A stretch of DNA of 64,000 bases from Bacillus changyiensis. Its GTDB lineage: Bacteria; Bacillota; Bacilli; Bacillales; Bacillaceae. This document shows, piece after piece, positions 29,043 through 40,038 of this stretch. The translations under genes were made by a program, and so were the position numbers. The stretch is taken from positions 1-64,000 of the forward strand of contig NZ_JAQFWW010000003.1 of assembly GCF_027706145.1 (NCBI RefSeq), written 5' to 3'. The notes under the pieces were generated by a model that worked only from the letters and a program-made list of their open reading frames with translations, made no database searches and was not told the origin of the DNA. Numbering within the stretch: position 1 is the first letter of the stretch; each line of letters begins with the position of its first letter.

Positions 29043-29870
29043 ATGGTTAATACGATGCTGGAAGATTTAAGAGCAGATTGCAGTAAATGTTTTGGATTGT
29101 GTTGTGTAGCTTTACCATATGCGAAATCTGCAGATTTTGCTGTAGATAAAGATGGAGGGACTCCTTGTCAAAATTTACAGACAAATCATCAATGTATCAT
29201 TCATAGTGATCTAAGACAAAAGGGATTTCGAGGTTGTGTAGCATATGAATGTTTTGGTGCTGGCCAAAAGGTGTCACAAATTACTTTCGAAGGGAAGGAT
29301 TGGCGACAACATCCAACCTTAGCGAAAGACATGTTTGCTGTCCTTCCGATCATGCAGCAACTGCACGAGATGCTTTGGTATTTACAAGAAGCACTATTAA
29401 TTAAAGCAGCTCAAGAGATTCATCTTGATTTGCAGGACATGCTTGAAAAAACGGAACAACTTACACAACAAAGCAAAGAGCGGATTTTAAAAATAAACGT
29501 ATCTGAACATAGAGTGCAAGTCAATGACTTGCTAATAAGAACAAGTGAACTAGTGCGTACCAACGCACTTCATAAAAAATTCCCCAAAAATATCAGTCGA
29601 GGTAGTAACCTTATCGGTGCTCATCTAAAAGGATATGATCTGAAAGGTGCTAATTTAAGAGGCGCACTACTGATCGCTGCTGATCTTAGAAATGCCGATC
29701 TTAGAAAGGCTGACCTCATTGGTGCAGACTTTAGAGATGCTGATCTCAGCGGCGCAAACCTTACTGACAGTATCTTTCTTACGCAAGCGCAAGTAAACGC
29801 GGCGAGAGGTGATCACCATACAAAACTGCCGCCGCTTTTAAATATCCCTCATCATTGGCGAGAAATATGA
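29043..29870 (+). CDS. Pentapeptide-repeat protein with N-terminal cysteine cluster
   Basis: A 275-residue protein. The N-terminal third has a Cys pattern (CSKCFGLCC, PC, C, GCVAYECFG) typical of YkgJ-like zinc/iron-binding domains. The C-terminus (~195-255) is a run of A(D/N)Lxx pentapeptide repeats forming a right-handed beta-helix. I recall the same architecture in a Bacillus protein linked to oxetanocin A resistance (OxrA), but cannot verify the match. Start ATG 29043 after AGAAGGA; an earlier start would run through the upstream terminator. It stands alone between two terminators. The substrate or partner is unknown. Confidence 0.75.
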   Translation: MVNTMLEDLRADCSKCFGLCCVALPYAKSADFAVDKDGGTPCQNLQTNHQCIIHSDLRQKGFRGCVAYECFGAGQKVSQITFEGKDWRQHPTLAKDMFAVLPIMQQLHEMLWYLQEALLIKAAQEIHLDLQDMLEKTEQLTQQSKERILKINVSEHRVQVNDLLIRTSELVRTNALHKKFPKNISRGSNLIGAHLKGYDLKGANLRGALLIAADLRNADLRKADLIGADFRDADLSGANLTDSIFLTQAQVNAARGDHHTKLPPLLNIPHHWREI

Positions 29871-29887
29871 GAGTATTCTGTGGATGG

Positions 29888-29928
29888 GGCGTCCAATAAG
29901 TCAATTTTTTGACAATTGGACGCCTTTT
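29888..29928 (+). terminator. Terminator after the pentapeptide-repeat gene
   Basis: GGCGTCCAAT/ATTGGACGCC, perfect 10-bp stem, followed by TTTT. Confidence 0.85.
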
Positions 29929-30079
29929 CACGTTTTCTTAGACAGTTTCAACTTTCATAATTTAGACAATAACTATTACAAAAGAACTACAATTGAACTA
30001 TATCACATTGACTAAAATGTTGGGTGGAACTAAAATAATATAGGTATTAAAGACTACTTCGTAAGAGGAGACATAACAA

Positions 30080-31762
30080 GTGAAAATTAAAACTAAACTC
30101 CTGCTATCTTATTTGATATTTGTATTCATGTTTATATTATTAGGTATATTTTCGAATTTTTCAGTTGTACATATCAATAAGAATGGTGAAAATATGTATA
30201 ATGATCGACTGGTACCTGTTATAGATCTCACTAAAATAGTAGAAAAGTCAGGTAATATCAGGATACAAATGGTTCAAGCGCTTTTGAGAAAAGACAGTTC
30301 TTTAACGGAAAACGCATTAAAGGATTTAAAAGGTATTGATCAATTAATTGAGGGTTATGAAAAAGCCAATCTTTCCGATGCAGAAAAGAAGGTTTTTGAA
30401 GAGTTTAAATCTAAATGGGGAATTTTTGCTCAAAGAGTCCAAAATAATGCGTCATTGATGAAAAATGATAATTTTAAAGAGGCAGACAAAGGGATTAAAC
30501 TTGGCAGAGATGAATATAATGCTGCAAACAATGAACTGAAAAAGTTAATCGATACGAAAAAGCAACTTGCAGAACAATTAATGAATGATAATAGAAACAC
30601 TTTCCATATCATTCAGACGATATTAATCATTAGTATTGTTGTCGCTATTGTGATTGCAATTGCTGTCTCTACGAAGATCGGAAATAAATTTGCCCGTTCT
30701 ATTCGAACTGTTGTAGGTCGCGTTTCAAAAATATCTGATGGTGATTTAACTGGAGAGAAGATCTTCGTTCAATCAAAAGATGAAATGGGAGAATTAACAA
30801 CAGGAATTAATGTGATGCAAGCCAACCTAAATACTCTTGTCGTTCATACTGCACAAACGAGTGAGCAAGTTTCGGCCTCAGCCGAACAGCTTAGTGCAGC
30901 AGCTGAACAAAGTACCCGTACGACAGAACAAGTTGCAACCATTTCTCAGAATTCAGCTGAAGGCGCTGAAAAGCAATTACAAAGTGTAAGCAAAGTATCT
31001 AGCGCAATTCACCAGTTGTCTGATTCGATTCAACACATTGCATCAAATAGTCGAGACGTCCTATCTATTTCAGGAAAAGCAAATGAAGCAACAGTCAATG
31101 GTTCTAAAACAGTTAACCATGTTGTTCAACAAATGTCTGTCATTTCTAAAATAGTAGAAGAACTATCTCGTTTACTATCAAATCTAGATCAAAAATCAAA
31201 GCAAATTGGAAACATTACAAATATCATCACGAATATTTCTGAACAAACCAATTTGCTAGCATTAAACGCGGCAATTGAAGCTGCAAGAGCAGGTGAGCAC
31301 GGTAAAGGTTTTGCGGTTGTTGCTGATGAAGTAAGGAAATTAGCGGAAGAGTCAACACAATCAGCTATTCAGATTACTGAGACTTTAACAGAAATCCAAT
31401 CAGAAACAAGTCATGCGGTTATCTATATGAAGGATGGGACGGAGAAAGTTAATGAAGGAATCACGCTTTCAAATGAAGTAAATCAATCATTTCAAAATAT
31501 TCAGGAGCTCATCTCATCTGTATCTTTAAGAGTTCAAGAAGTCTCCTCATCAATTCAAGAAATGGCTTCTGTCAGTCATCATATCGTAAAAAGTTCAGAA
31601 CAAGTGAAAGAAATTGCAGAAACGAGTGTTCTAGCAAGCCAAGAAAGTTCTGCCGCATCTGAGGAACAATTAGCGACAATGGAAGAAGTTTCGGCATCGG
31701 CCCAAGCTCTATCAGGCCTAGCAGAAAATTTACAATCGATGATATCAACATTTAAAGTCTGA
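30080..31762 (+). CDS. Methyl-accepting chemotaxis protein
   Basis: A 560-residue transmembrane chemoreceptor. TM1 is at ~7-29, then a four-helix-bundle type (4HB_MCP) extracellular sensor to ~175. TM2 is at ~177-200, HAMP at ~201-253, and the cytoplasmic coiled coil carries the invariant tip [20 protein letters not shown]. Heptad-rich helices on both sides include likely methylation sites. It would signal to CheA/CheW. The ligand is unknown. The gene is monocistronic: AGAGGAGA before the start and a strong terminator behind. A sigma-D promoter could not be recognised with confidence. Confidence 0.92.
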   Translation: MKIKTKLLLSYLIFVFMFILLGIFSNFSVVHINKNGENMYNDRLVPVIDLTKIVEKSGNIRIQMVQALLRKDSSLTENALKDLKGIDQLIEGYEKANLSDAEKKVFEEFKSKWGIFAQRVQNNASLMKNDNFKEADKGIKLGRDEYNAANNELKKLIDTKKQLAEQLMNDNRNTFHIIQTILIISIVVAIVIAIAVSTKIGNKFARSIRTVVGRVSKISDGDLTGEKIFVQSKDEMGELTTGINVMQANLNTLVVHTAQTSEQVSASAEQLSAAAEQSTRTTEQVATISQNSAEGAEKQLQSVSKVSSAIHQLSDSIQHIASNSRDVLSISGKANEATVNGSKTVNHVVQQMSVISKIVEELSRLLSNLDQKSKQIGNITNIITNISEQTNLLALNAAIEAARAGEHGKGFAVVADEVRKLAEESTQSAIQITETLTEIQSETSHAVIYMKDGTEKVNEGITLSNEVNQSFQNIQELISSVSLRVQEVSSSIQEMASVSHHIVKSSEQVKEIAETSVLASQESSAASEEQLATMEEVSASAQALSGLAENLQSMISTFKV

Positions 31763-31772
31763 AACACTTTTT

Positions 31773-31812
31773 AAAAGCCTGATTTCCTTCTTTTAAGGGA
31801 ATTAGGCTTTTT
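31773..31812 (+). terminator. Terminator of the chemoreceptor gene
   Basis: AAAAGCCTGATTTCC/GGGAATTAGGCTTTT, about 15 bp, followed by T's. Confidence 0.87.
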
Positions 31813-31873
31813 GACTTTTTTACTGGAATTTAGCCATCCTAAATGTGAGGGAGAAGAATGATCATGGGAAGGA

Positions 31874-32062
31874 TTATTCGGAATGCTTCTCTTTAAATAT
31901 CGTACCGATGATAAACATAACAATAAAAAATACAGTAAAACAAAGAATCAGACGAACAAATTCTGTTAAAAACCAATTATTAGCTATGTTTAAGTCATCT
32001 GTGACTTGTAAGGTCGCAAATGTAATAAAAAACGGCAGAAGATAATCTTTATAATTTTTCAT
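31874..32062 (-). CDS. Small two-helix membrane protein, unknown
   Basis: A 62-residue product with two hydrophobic helices (~residues 6-20 and ~31-54) and a charged tail KEKHSE. Start at 32062, where AAAGGTGAT lies 6 bases upstream. Nothing similar with a known function comes to mind. It is divergent from the acetyltransferase relic. Confidence 0.65.
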   Translation of the reverse strand: MKNYKDYLLPFFITFATLQVTDDLNIANNWFLTEFVRLILCFTVFFIVMFIIGTIFKEKHSE

Positions 32063-32152
32063 TCTTATCACCTTTTATGATATGAGTCAATCAGACTAAT
32101 TTTAAAAGAATATCATACCACATTTTTTAGGGACCAAAAGGAGAAAACTAAA

Positions 32153-32581
32153 ATGATAACAATTAAACAACTTCACAATGACGAAAAGATAAACCAAATA
32201 ATACAATTATGGAATCAACATGTTAAAGAAACTGCAGATTGAGAGTTAGAAAAGAGTGAGAGGGATGCACTCAAAGAGCAAATTAAACAGTATACTCAAT
32301 CAACATATGGTGCGGTTTTTGTTGTGATAAATGAACAAGATCAGCTGGTTGGATATGGGATTGCTTCAATGAAACAAGTATATGGACAAATAGATGAGGT
32401 TTATGTAGCACCAGAATATTGCAGCCAAAAAATGGCTAAACATTTAGTAAATGATTTAATGGATTGGTTTCATTAAAACGCGGTTTCTTTCATTCATGTA
32501 CAAGTTGATTTGGAGAATGAATCAGCTTTACACTTTTGGGAGAGAATGGACTTAGAAAAAGAGTTTATTGTGCTATCGTAA
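32153..32581 (+). pseudogene. GNAT acetyltransferase with two in-frame stops
   Basis: A single frame from ATG 32153 (AAAAGGAG upstream) to TAA 32579 encodes a GNAT-like protein of 142 codons. It contains IDEVYVAPEYCSQKMAKHL (acetyl-CoA region) and VDLENESALHFWERM. TGA at 32240 and TAA at 32474 interrupt it without any frameshift. The rest of the frame still reads as good protein, so the damage is recent. Both stops are one base from sense codons (for example CGA or GGA for TGA). Confidence 0.82.
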
Positions 32582-32806
32582 ATGGTCGAGAAGCCACGCC
32601 TATCTTGCACGATCTGACAACAGTAATGTACCAGAAAACAGTTGCTAAAAACAGGGATTAAAAAAAGTATGTAAAGAAATGGTAAGACAGAATCGCATGT
32701 TAACCATAGGGAAAACAATGTATTCAAATAGAGCAAAGCTTTGCAGACTCAAAACAGTTGCACGAGCTTCACTACTTCTGGTTAATGTGTAAACAAATGG
32801 TGACAG
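32582..32806. other. Non-coding gap
   Basis: Between the convergent acetyltransferase relic and the DUF488 gene. I see no gene, hairpin or repeat that stands out. Confidence 0.5.
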
Positions 32807-33193
32807 CTACCTCGAGGTCTTTTGCCCGTCATGCCTGCGTTCATGTAACAATTCTTTTAGCACGACAGCGTGATTATGACGTTCATCTTTTGCACCATAA
32901 AGGAGGATGACCTTTTTTTTAGCAGCTAATTCGATTAACTCGTTCAGCTTTTTCTGTTTTTCATTGTCTTGCTTGATTTCAGCTTGATAGGCTTGTGTAA
33001 ATTCTGTGAATTTTTGTGGATCATGATTGAACCACTTTCTTAATGATGGACTTGGTGCAATGTCTTTCATCCATTCATCAAGATTTGCTTCATCCTTAGA
33101 TATTCCTCGCGGCCAAACACGATCAATTAAAACGCGATGACCTTTTAATTGGGAATTGTCTTCATAAATTCGCTGCAAAACAATTGTCAACAT
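32807..33193 (-). CDS. DUF488 family protein
   Basis: A compact protein of ~128 residues of the DUF488 family (YeaO type), with the characteristic VLIDRVWPRGISKDEANLDE block at ~17-36, W-F-NHDP and a C-terminal LLYGAKDERHNHAVVL. The biochemical role is unknown. Start ambiguous: ATG 33193 lies very close to GGGGTGAGG; TTG 33190 or ATG 33214 are alternatives. It is monocistronic. Confidence 0.8.
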   Translation of the reverse strand: MLTIVLQRIYEDNSQLKGHRVLIDRVWPRGISKDEANLDEWMKDIAPSPSLRKWFNHDPQKFTEFTQAYQAEIKQDNEKQKKLNELIELAAKKKVILLYGAKDERHNHAVVLKELLHERRHDGQKTSR

Positions 33194-33380
33194 CCTCACC
33201 CCGCTTGCTTTCATTTGTTTATATCATAAAACACAGTTGTGGACATTTTCAAAGATTTCAATTAGAAAGTTGACGAATCGTTTAAAAATTAGTATCATTA
33301 CAAATATAATAAATATATTACAAAAATATTACAATATAAAATTTTCATTACAATGATAGTGTGAATAAAGGAGTATGATG

Positions 33381-34040
33381 ATGAAAAAAGCAATGGCCAT
33401 GTTAGGAGTTTTTGGTGTGCTGATCGTTTTCTTCATATTTGCGATCAATATGTTCTCACAAATAAGTGCTTCGCAAAATCAAAAAGCTGATGTTCAAACA
33501 GAGATTTATAAAAACATAAATTCTTTATCATTTCCAACATTCAGCCATTTAAAACGTGAGAATTTAAAGCTCGTTAATGATGAAGTGCAGCTTCATATGA
33601 AAGATTCTTACCATCATTATCGGTCGTTGAAGAAAAATATTAACAAGAAAAAACAAGAAACTGCTTATGAGACATCATATAAAGTAAAGTTTAATGACGG
33701 AGAAAAACTAAGCTTTTTAATATATGATTATCAATTACCTGGTGGGTCACGTGGTGTGTATAGTGTTGCTGCTTACAATTATGATTTCAAAAAACAAAAG
33801 CGTATCAAGCTGACAGACCTTTTGAATACTCAAGCAAAACTTGAGAAAGCAAAAAATGATATTTTTATTTATATCCATGAACATCCAGAACAATTTTACT
33901 CAGGGCTTAAAAAGAGCGACATTAGATTAAATGACAATACGTCTTTTTATTTTACTAATGATGGAATCTCGATTGTTTTTCAGCAATATGAACTTTCATC
34001 ATCACCTAGCGGAAACCAAGAAGTGAAGATTTCGTATTAG
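33381..34040 (+). CDS. Membrane-anchored DUF3298 (RsiV-like) protein
   Basis: A ~219-residue protein with one N-terminal membrane helix (~4-25) and an extracellular domain. The C-terminal half (LTDLLNTQAKLEKAKNDI..., FYFTNDGISIVFQQYEL) is the DUF3298 domain, found at the C-terminus of the anti-sigma factor RsiV and of the deacetylase PdaC. In RsiV that domain binds lysozyme. Here no sigma factor or catalytic domain accompanies it, and the cytoplasmic part is too short to hold a sigma factor. Three ATGs in a row open the gene; 33381 is best spaced from AAGGAG. A terminator follows, so it is a separate unit before amyS. Confidence 0.75.
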   Translation: MKKAMAMLGVFGVLIVFFIFAINMFSQISASQNQKADVQTEIYKNINSLSFPTFSHLKRENLKLVNDEVQLHMKDSYHHYRSLKKNINKKKQETAYETSYKVKFNDGEKLSFLIYDYQLPGGSRGVYSVAAYNYDFKKQKRIKLTDLLNTQAKLEKAKNDIFIYIHEHPEQFYSGLKKSDIRLNDNTSFYFTNDGISIVFQQYELSSSPSGNQEVKISY

Positions 34041-34074
34041 TTTATAAGTGAGACTTTAGGTTTGTAAAATGTTT

Positions 34075-34099
34075 AAAGCGTTCAAATGAACGCTTTTTT
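34075..34099 (+). terminator. Terminator before amyS
   Basis: AAAGCGTTC AAAT GAACGCTTT followed by TTT. Confidence 0.85.
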
Positions 34100-34101
34100 G
34101 A

Positions 34102-35730
<1,629 letters not shown>

Positions 35731-35743
35731 AACATAGTGAATG

Positions 35744-35779
35744 GCGGATTTTCCTAAAGGAAAGTCTGCTTTTTTTTTT
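35744..35779 (+). terminator. amyS terminator
   Basis: GCGGATTTTCC TAAA GGAAAGTCTGC with wobble pairs, then ten T's. Confidence 0.85.
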
Positions 35780-35839
35780 GCGCTCTCTTTCAATGCTTAT
35801 ACTATAATGATTGATAATGACAAGAGAGGTGGGGTTAAA

Positions 35840-36790
35840 GTGGCAACTTTATCAGATGTTGCGAAAAAAGCAAATGTTTCTAAAATGACAGTATCGCGAG
35901 TGATCAATCACCCGGAGACCGTAACAGATGAACTGAAAAAACTCGTTCACTCTGCAATGAAAGAACTGAACTACATTCCTAACTATGCGGCAAGGGCGCT
36001 CGTTCAAAATAGAACACAGGTTATAAAATTATTAATTCTTGAAGAAATGGACACGACAGAACCTTATTATATGAACTTGTTGACCGGAATCAGCCGGGAA
36101 CTGGATCGCCATCATTATGCATTACAGCTTGTCACACGAAAATCTCTCAACATTGGCCAATGTGACGGGATTATTGCAACCGGTCTAAGACGTCCGGATT
36201 TTGAAGGGCTGATTAAGGAGTTTGAAAAGCCGGTCGTCGTATTTGGACAGAATGAAATGGGCTATGACTTTATTGATGTTCATAATGAAAAAGGAACTTT
36301 TATGGCAACTCGACACCTTTTAGGGCTAGGGATACGGAATGTTGTCTTTTTTGGCATCGATTTAGATGAACCATTTGAGCGTTCACGAGAAAAAGGCTAT
36401 ATAAAGGCAATGACAGAAAAAATGGGACAGATACAAATTTACCATGTGGAGAATAGTTCTAAGAAAAGTGAAAATTGTGCCCGGAAAATGTTGACGTCCA
36501 AAAATGAACGAACTGCGATTGTCTGTGCTTCTGATCGAATCGCGATCGGTGTGATCCGTGCAGCACAATCTCTTGGAAAAAGAATTCCGGAAGATGTGGC
36601 AGTTACCGGTTTTGACGGTGTTTTTCTTGACCGGATCTCTTCACCGCGGTTGACAACTGTACGTCAGCCTGTCGTTGAAATGGGTGAAGCATGTGCAAAA
36701 ACATTGCTTAAAAAAATCAATGAAGCTGGAGCTTCCCAAGGGAATCAGTTTTTTGAGCCTGAGTTAATTGTAAGAGAATCGAGTTTGTGA
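35840..36790 (+). CDS. mdxR: LacI-family regulator of maltodextrin use (MdxR/YvdE)
   Basis: A 316-residue LacI/GalR regulator beginning ATLSDVAKKANVSKMTVSR (helix-turn-helix) with an effector-binding domain (~60-310). Start GTG 35840: GAGAGGTGGGG precedes it and the conserved HTH begins right there; a longer reading would run through the amyS terminator. It lies at the head of the maltodextrin cluster as yvdE does in B. subtilis. The palindrome TGTTACCGGTAACA at 38656, and a one-mismatch copy at 36802, are its probable operators; the inducer is probably maltose or a maltodextrin. Confidence 0.87.
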   Translation: MATLSDVAKKANVSKMTVSRVINHPETVTDELKKLVHSAMKELNYIPNYAARALVQNRTQVIKLLILEEMDTTEPYYMNLLTGISRELDRHHYALQLVTRKSLNIGQCDGIIATGLRRPDFEGLIKEFEKPVVVFGQNEMGYDFIDVHNEKGTFMATRHLLGLGIRNVVFFGIDLDEPFERSREKGYIKAMTEKMGQIQIYHVENSSKKSENCARKMLTSKNERTAIVCASDRIAIGVIRAAQSLGKRIPEDVAVTGFDGVFLDRISSPRLTTVRQPVVEMGEACAKTLLKKINEAGASQGNQFFEPELIVRESSL

Positions 36791-36801
36791 AGCTAACATT
36801 C

Positions 36802-36815
36802 TGTTACCGTTAACA
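36802..36815 (+). promoter_or_regulatory. Probable MdxR operator upstream of bbmA
   Basis: TGTTACCGTTAACA, one mismatch from the perfect palindrome TGTTACCGGTAACA at 38656-38669. A further half site TGTTAC lies at 36834. A weak promoter (TTGTTC and TAATTT or GATAAT near 36828-36856) follows. Confidence 0.72.
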
Positions 36816-36893
36816 ATCTAAAAACGATTGTTCCTGTTACATCGGCATGATAATTTCAATTTGTAAGCCGAAAAATGAACAGGAGGAGACAAA

Positions 36894-38651
36894 ATGGAAT
36901 ATGCAGCAATTTACCACCAGCCTTTTAGTGCTTATGCTTACTCATATGATGAGGATACACTGCACATCAAGATTCGCACAAAAAAAGCTGACGCAGACCA
37001 AGTACGCTTAATTTGGGGAGATCCTTATGAGTATGTCACAGAAAAATGGGTGTCGAAAGAACAACAGATGAAAAAAATGGCCTCAACAGAACTACATGAT
37101 TATTGGTTTGCGGAGGTAAAACCGCCATATCGCCGTTTACAATACGCTTTTGTTGTACGCGGAACTGATGAAAAAGAGACTTTTTATGGGAGCTCAGGTG
37201 TCTATCCATATCATCAGAAAACGCTTGATAACATTAATTTTTATTTTAAATTTCCGTTTGTTCATAAAGTTGATACATTCAAGGCACCTGAGTGGGTAAA
37301 ATCAACTGTTTGGTATCAAATTTTCCCAGAACGATTTGCAAATGGGAGGGATGATTTGTCACCTGAAGGGACCCTGCCGTGGGGAAGCAAAGATCCTGAT
37401 ATTCATGATTTTTTTGGTGGGGATTTACAAGGGATTATCGATAAGCTTGATTACCTAGAGGATTTAGGTGTTAATGGAATTTATTTGAATCCGATCTTTT
37501 CTGCTCCTACGAATCATAAATACGATACATTGGACTATTATTCAATCGATCCGCATTTTGGAGATGAGGAGATTTTTCGGACACTAGTCAAACAGTTTCA
37601 CAAGCGGGGCATGAAAATAATGCTTGATGCGGTTTTTAATCACATTGGAAGTGCTTCACCTCAATGGCAGGATGTCGTGAAAAACGGTGAGAGTTCACGC
37701 TTTAAAGATTGGTTTCATATTCATTCTTTCCCTGTTAAAGAAAACCATTATGACACGTTTGCATTTACCCCTGAGATGCCAAAGTTAAATACCGCCAATC
37801 CAGAAGTGCAATCCTATTTATTAGATATTGCTTTATATTGGATTCGTGAATTTGACATTGATGGCTGGCGTTTGGATGTAGCCAATGAAGTTGACCATGC
37901 ATTCTGGAAAAAATTCCATCAAGTCGTCTTGGCTGAAAAGCCTGACCTGTATATATTAGGAGAAATTTGGCATCAATCTGATCCATGGCTTAAAGGAGAC
38001 GAATTTCATGCGGTCATGAATTATCCTTTTACAGAACCGATGCTAGAATACTTTGCCGATCAAATCATACCAGCTTCACAAATGGTACACCGTTTAAATG
38101 GACATTTACAGAGTGGGATGGAGCAAGTGAATGAAGTGATGTTTAATTTACTTGATAGCCATGATACAAAACGGCTTTTAACAAGATGTCAGCACAATAA
38201 GAAAAAAGCCCAGTCTTTATTAGCATTTATGTTTGCTCAGAAGGGATCACCATGTATCTATTACGGAACAGAAATTGGCCTGTCTGGTGAAAATGATCCG
38301 CTCTGTCGAAAATGTATGGAATGGGATGAAGTCAAACAAGATCAAGAGATGCTGTCTTTTATGAAGCGATTAATCGCCTTACGGAAACAGGAAAATGAAG
38401 TGTTTACACATGGGGCGCTTGTCTGGAACCAAATCGATGATCAAGCTGATTTTATTAGTTTTTCAAGAGTAACCGATAAAAAGAGATTGATTTATTTCTT
38501 TAATCAAGGCAAAGAAGTGCATTATATCAATTTGGAAGATTTAGAGATTGGTGAAAATGAACACGTTGACAATCTGTGGACAAATCAATGTGATATGATC
38601 ACTGTTCATCCAGAAGAATTTGTCATTTTAGCTGTGACGGACGCTCCATAA
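36894..38651 (+). CDS. bbmA: Intracellular maltogenic amylase/cyclodextrinase (GH13_20)
   Basis: A 585-residue enzyme (BbmA/YvdF, neopullulanase family) that hydrolyses cyclodextrins and maltodextrins to maltose and glucose in the cytoplasm. Residues ~1-125 form the N-terminal CBM34 domain typical of this subfamily and used for dimerisation. Catalytic regions: GWRLDVANE (nucleophile Asp), LGEIWH (acid/base Glu) and LLDSHD. No signal peptide. AGGAGGAG precedes ATG. Preceded by an MdxR-type operator. Confidence 0.92.
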   Translation: MEYAAIYHQPFSAYAYSYDEDTLHIKIRTKKADADQVRLIWGDPYEYVTEKWVSKEQQMKKMASTELHDYWFAEVKPPYRRLQYAFVVRGTDEKETFYGSSGVYPYHQKTLDNINFYFKFPFVHKVDTFKAPEWVKSTVWYQIFPERFANGRDDLSPEGTLPWGSKDPDIHDFFGGDLQGIIDKLDYLEDLGVNGIYLNPIFSAPTNHKYDTLDYYSIDPHFGDEEIFRTLVKQFHKRGMKIMLDAVFNHIGSASPQWQDVVKNGESSRFKDWFHIHSFPVKENHYDTFAFTPEMPKLNTANPEVQSYLLDIALYWIREFDIDGWRLDVANEVDHAFWKKFHQVVLAEKPDLYILGEIWHQSDPWLKGDEFHAVMNYPFTEPMLEYFADQIIPASQMVHRLNGHLQSGMEQVNEVMFNLLDSHDTKRLLTRCQHNKKKAQSLLAFMFAQKGSPCIYYGTEIGLSGENDPLCRKCMEWDEVKQDQEMLSFMKRLIALRKQENEVFTHGALVWNQIDDQADFISFSRVTDKKRLIYFFNQGKEVHYINLEDLEIGENEHVDNLWTNQCDMITVHPEEFVILAVTDAP

Positions 38652-38655
38652 ATTC

Positions 38656-38711
38656 TGTTACCGGTAACATTTTTGAAGATATTGTAACCGCTTTCTGGTT
38701 GGGGCTACAAT
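38656..38711 (+). promoter_or_regulatory. Control region of mdxE: operator, cre and promoter
   Basis: TGTTACCGGTAACA (38656-38669) is a perfect 14-bp palindrome, probable MdxR operator. TTGTAACCGCTTTCT (38682-38696) matches the cre consensus WTGNAANCGNWNNCW at every position. A promoter TTGTAA (38682-38687), 18-base spacer, TACAAT (38706-38711) places the cre over the -35 box. The region lies 32 bases before mdxE. Confidence 0.82.
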
Positions 38712-38742
38712 CGAAATAGATCCATAATAAAAGGGGGAAAAA

Positions 38743-39999
38743 ATGATGAGACATTTTAAAAAGGTTTTCGCTTTATTATTAGTGGCAATTCTTACATTTG
38801 GAATGGCTGCTTGCTCCAGTTCGAAGAAAACAGGAAGTTCTGATGGGAAAAAGGTACTCACCGTGTCTGTAGAAGAGAAATATAAGAATTATATTGAAAA
38901 GATAAAAACTGATTTTGAAAAAAAGAATGATGTAACAGTGAAAATTGTTGAGAAGCCGATGTTTGACCAATTAGAAGCCCTTCCACTAGATGGACCGGCC
39001 GGAAATGCACCAGATGTTATGCTTGCTGCTTATGACCGGATCGGCGGCCTCGGACATCAAGGCCATTTACTTGAGATCAAACCATCTGATACAAAAAACT
39101 TTGGTGATAAAGAAATGAAGCAAGTGACAGTGGATGGCAAAGTATATGGTTCTCCGCTAGTCATCGAAACACTTGTTTTATATTACAACAAAGATCTCTT
39201 AAAAAAAGCACCAACAACATTTCAAGAGCTTGAAAGTTTAACAGATGATAAACGATTTGCTTTTACTTCTGAAAAAGGAAAATCAACTGCGTTCTTGGCA
39301 AAATGGACTGATTTCTATATGTCTTATGGCTTATTGGCGGGCTATGGCGGATATGCCATTGGTGATAATGGTTCAAATCCAGAAGACATTGGGATTAATA
39401 ATAAAGACGCTGTAGAAGGTGTCGAATATGCGATGAAATGGTTTAAAAACCATTGGCCAAAAGGTATGCAGGACAACACAAGTGCTGCCAACTTTATTCA
39501 ACAAACATTTATAAAAGGTAAAGCTGCAGCTGTTATCGATGGACCTTGGGCAGCAGCTGAATATAAAAAAGCGAAAGTGAACTATGGTATAGCTAAAATT
39601 CCGACATTGCCAAATGGAAAAGAATATGCACCATTTGCTGGCGGAAAAGGTTGGGTCGCATCAAATTACACAAAAGAACCTGAGTTAGCTAAAAAATGGC
39701 TTGAATATGCTTCAAATGAAAAAAATGCTTATGCTTTCTATGAAGAAACAAATGAAGTACCTGCTCATTTAGAGGCACGTAAAAAAGCGGGTAAGCAAAA
39801 TAATGAATTGACATCAGCTGTTATTAAACAGTATGAAACAGCAACACCAACCCCTAATATTCCGGAAATGGCCGAGGTTTGGAAAGGTGCAGAAAGCTTA
39901 ATATTTGATGCAGCTTCAGGAAAGAAATCAGCACAGCAATCAGCAGATGATGCCGTAAAAGTCATTAAAGAAAACATTAAAGAGAAGTATACAAAATAA
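38743..39999 (+). CDS. mdxE: Maltodextrin-binding lipoprotein MdxE
   Basis: A 418-residue MalE-type binding protein. The lipobox GMAAC places the lipid-modified Cys at ~24; a Ser/Lys-rich linker follows. It delivers maltose and linear maltodextrins to MdxFG. The ATG doublet at 38743/38746 follows AAGGGGG. It opens the main transport and catabolic run behind an operator/cre promoter. An internal YAPFAGGKGW-type segment matches the hinge region of MalE-like proteins. Confidence 0.9.
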   Translation: MMRHFKKVFALLLVAILTFGMAACSSSKKTGSSDGKKVLTVSVEEKYKNYIEKIKTDFEKKNDVTVKIVEKPMFDQLEALPLDGPAGNAPDVMLAAYDRIGGLGHQGHLLEIKPSDTKNFGDKEMKQVTVDGKVYGSPLVIETLVLYYNKDLLKKAPTTFQELESLTDDKRFAFTSEKGKSTAFLAKWTDFYMSYGLLAGYGGYAIGDNGSNPEDIGINNKDAVEGVEYAMKWFKNHWPKGMQDNTSAANFIQQTFIKGKAAAVIDGPWAAAEYKKAKVNYGIAKIPTLPNGKEYAPFAGGKGWVASNYTKEPELAKKWLEYASNEKNAYAFYEETNEVPAHLEARKKAGKQNNELTSAVIKQYETATPTPNIPEMAEVWKGAESLIFDAASGKKSAQQSADDAVKVIKENIKEKYTK

Positions 40000-40038
40000 C
40001 AGGCGGGTTAACGTCCGGAAGAATAGAGGGCGAACAAA

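Noticed and set aside
32153-32581. Stop-codon readthrough or recoding in the GNAT gene
   Set aside because: No recoding signal is visible and two different stop codons occur; simple decay is more likely.
34075-34099. cre site upstream of amyS
   Set aside because: AAAGCGTTC-type sequence has at least two mismatches to the cre consensus and forms the stem of a terminator.
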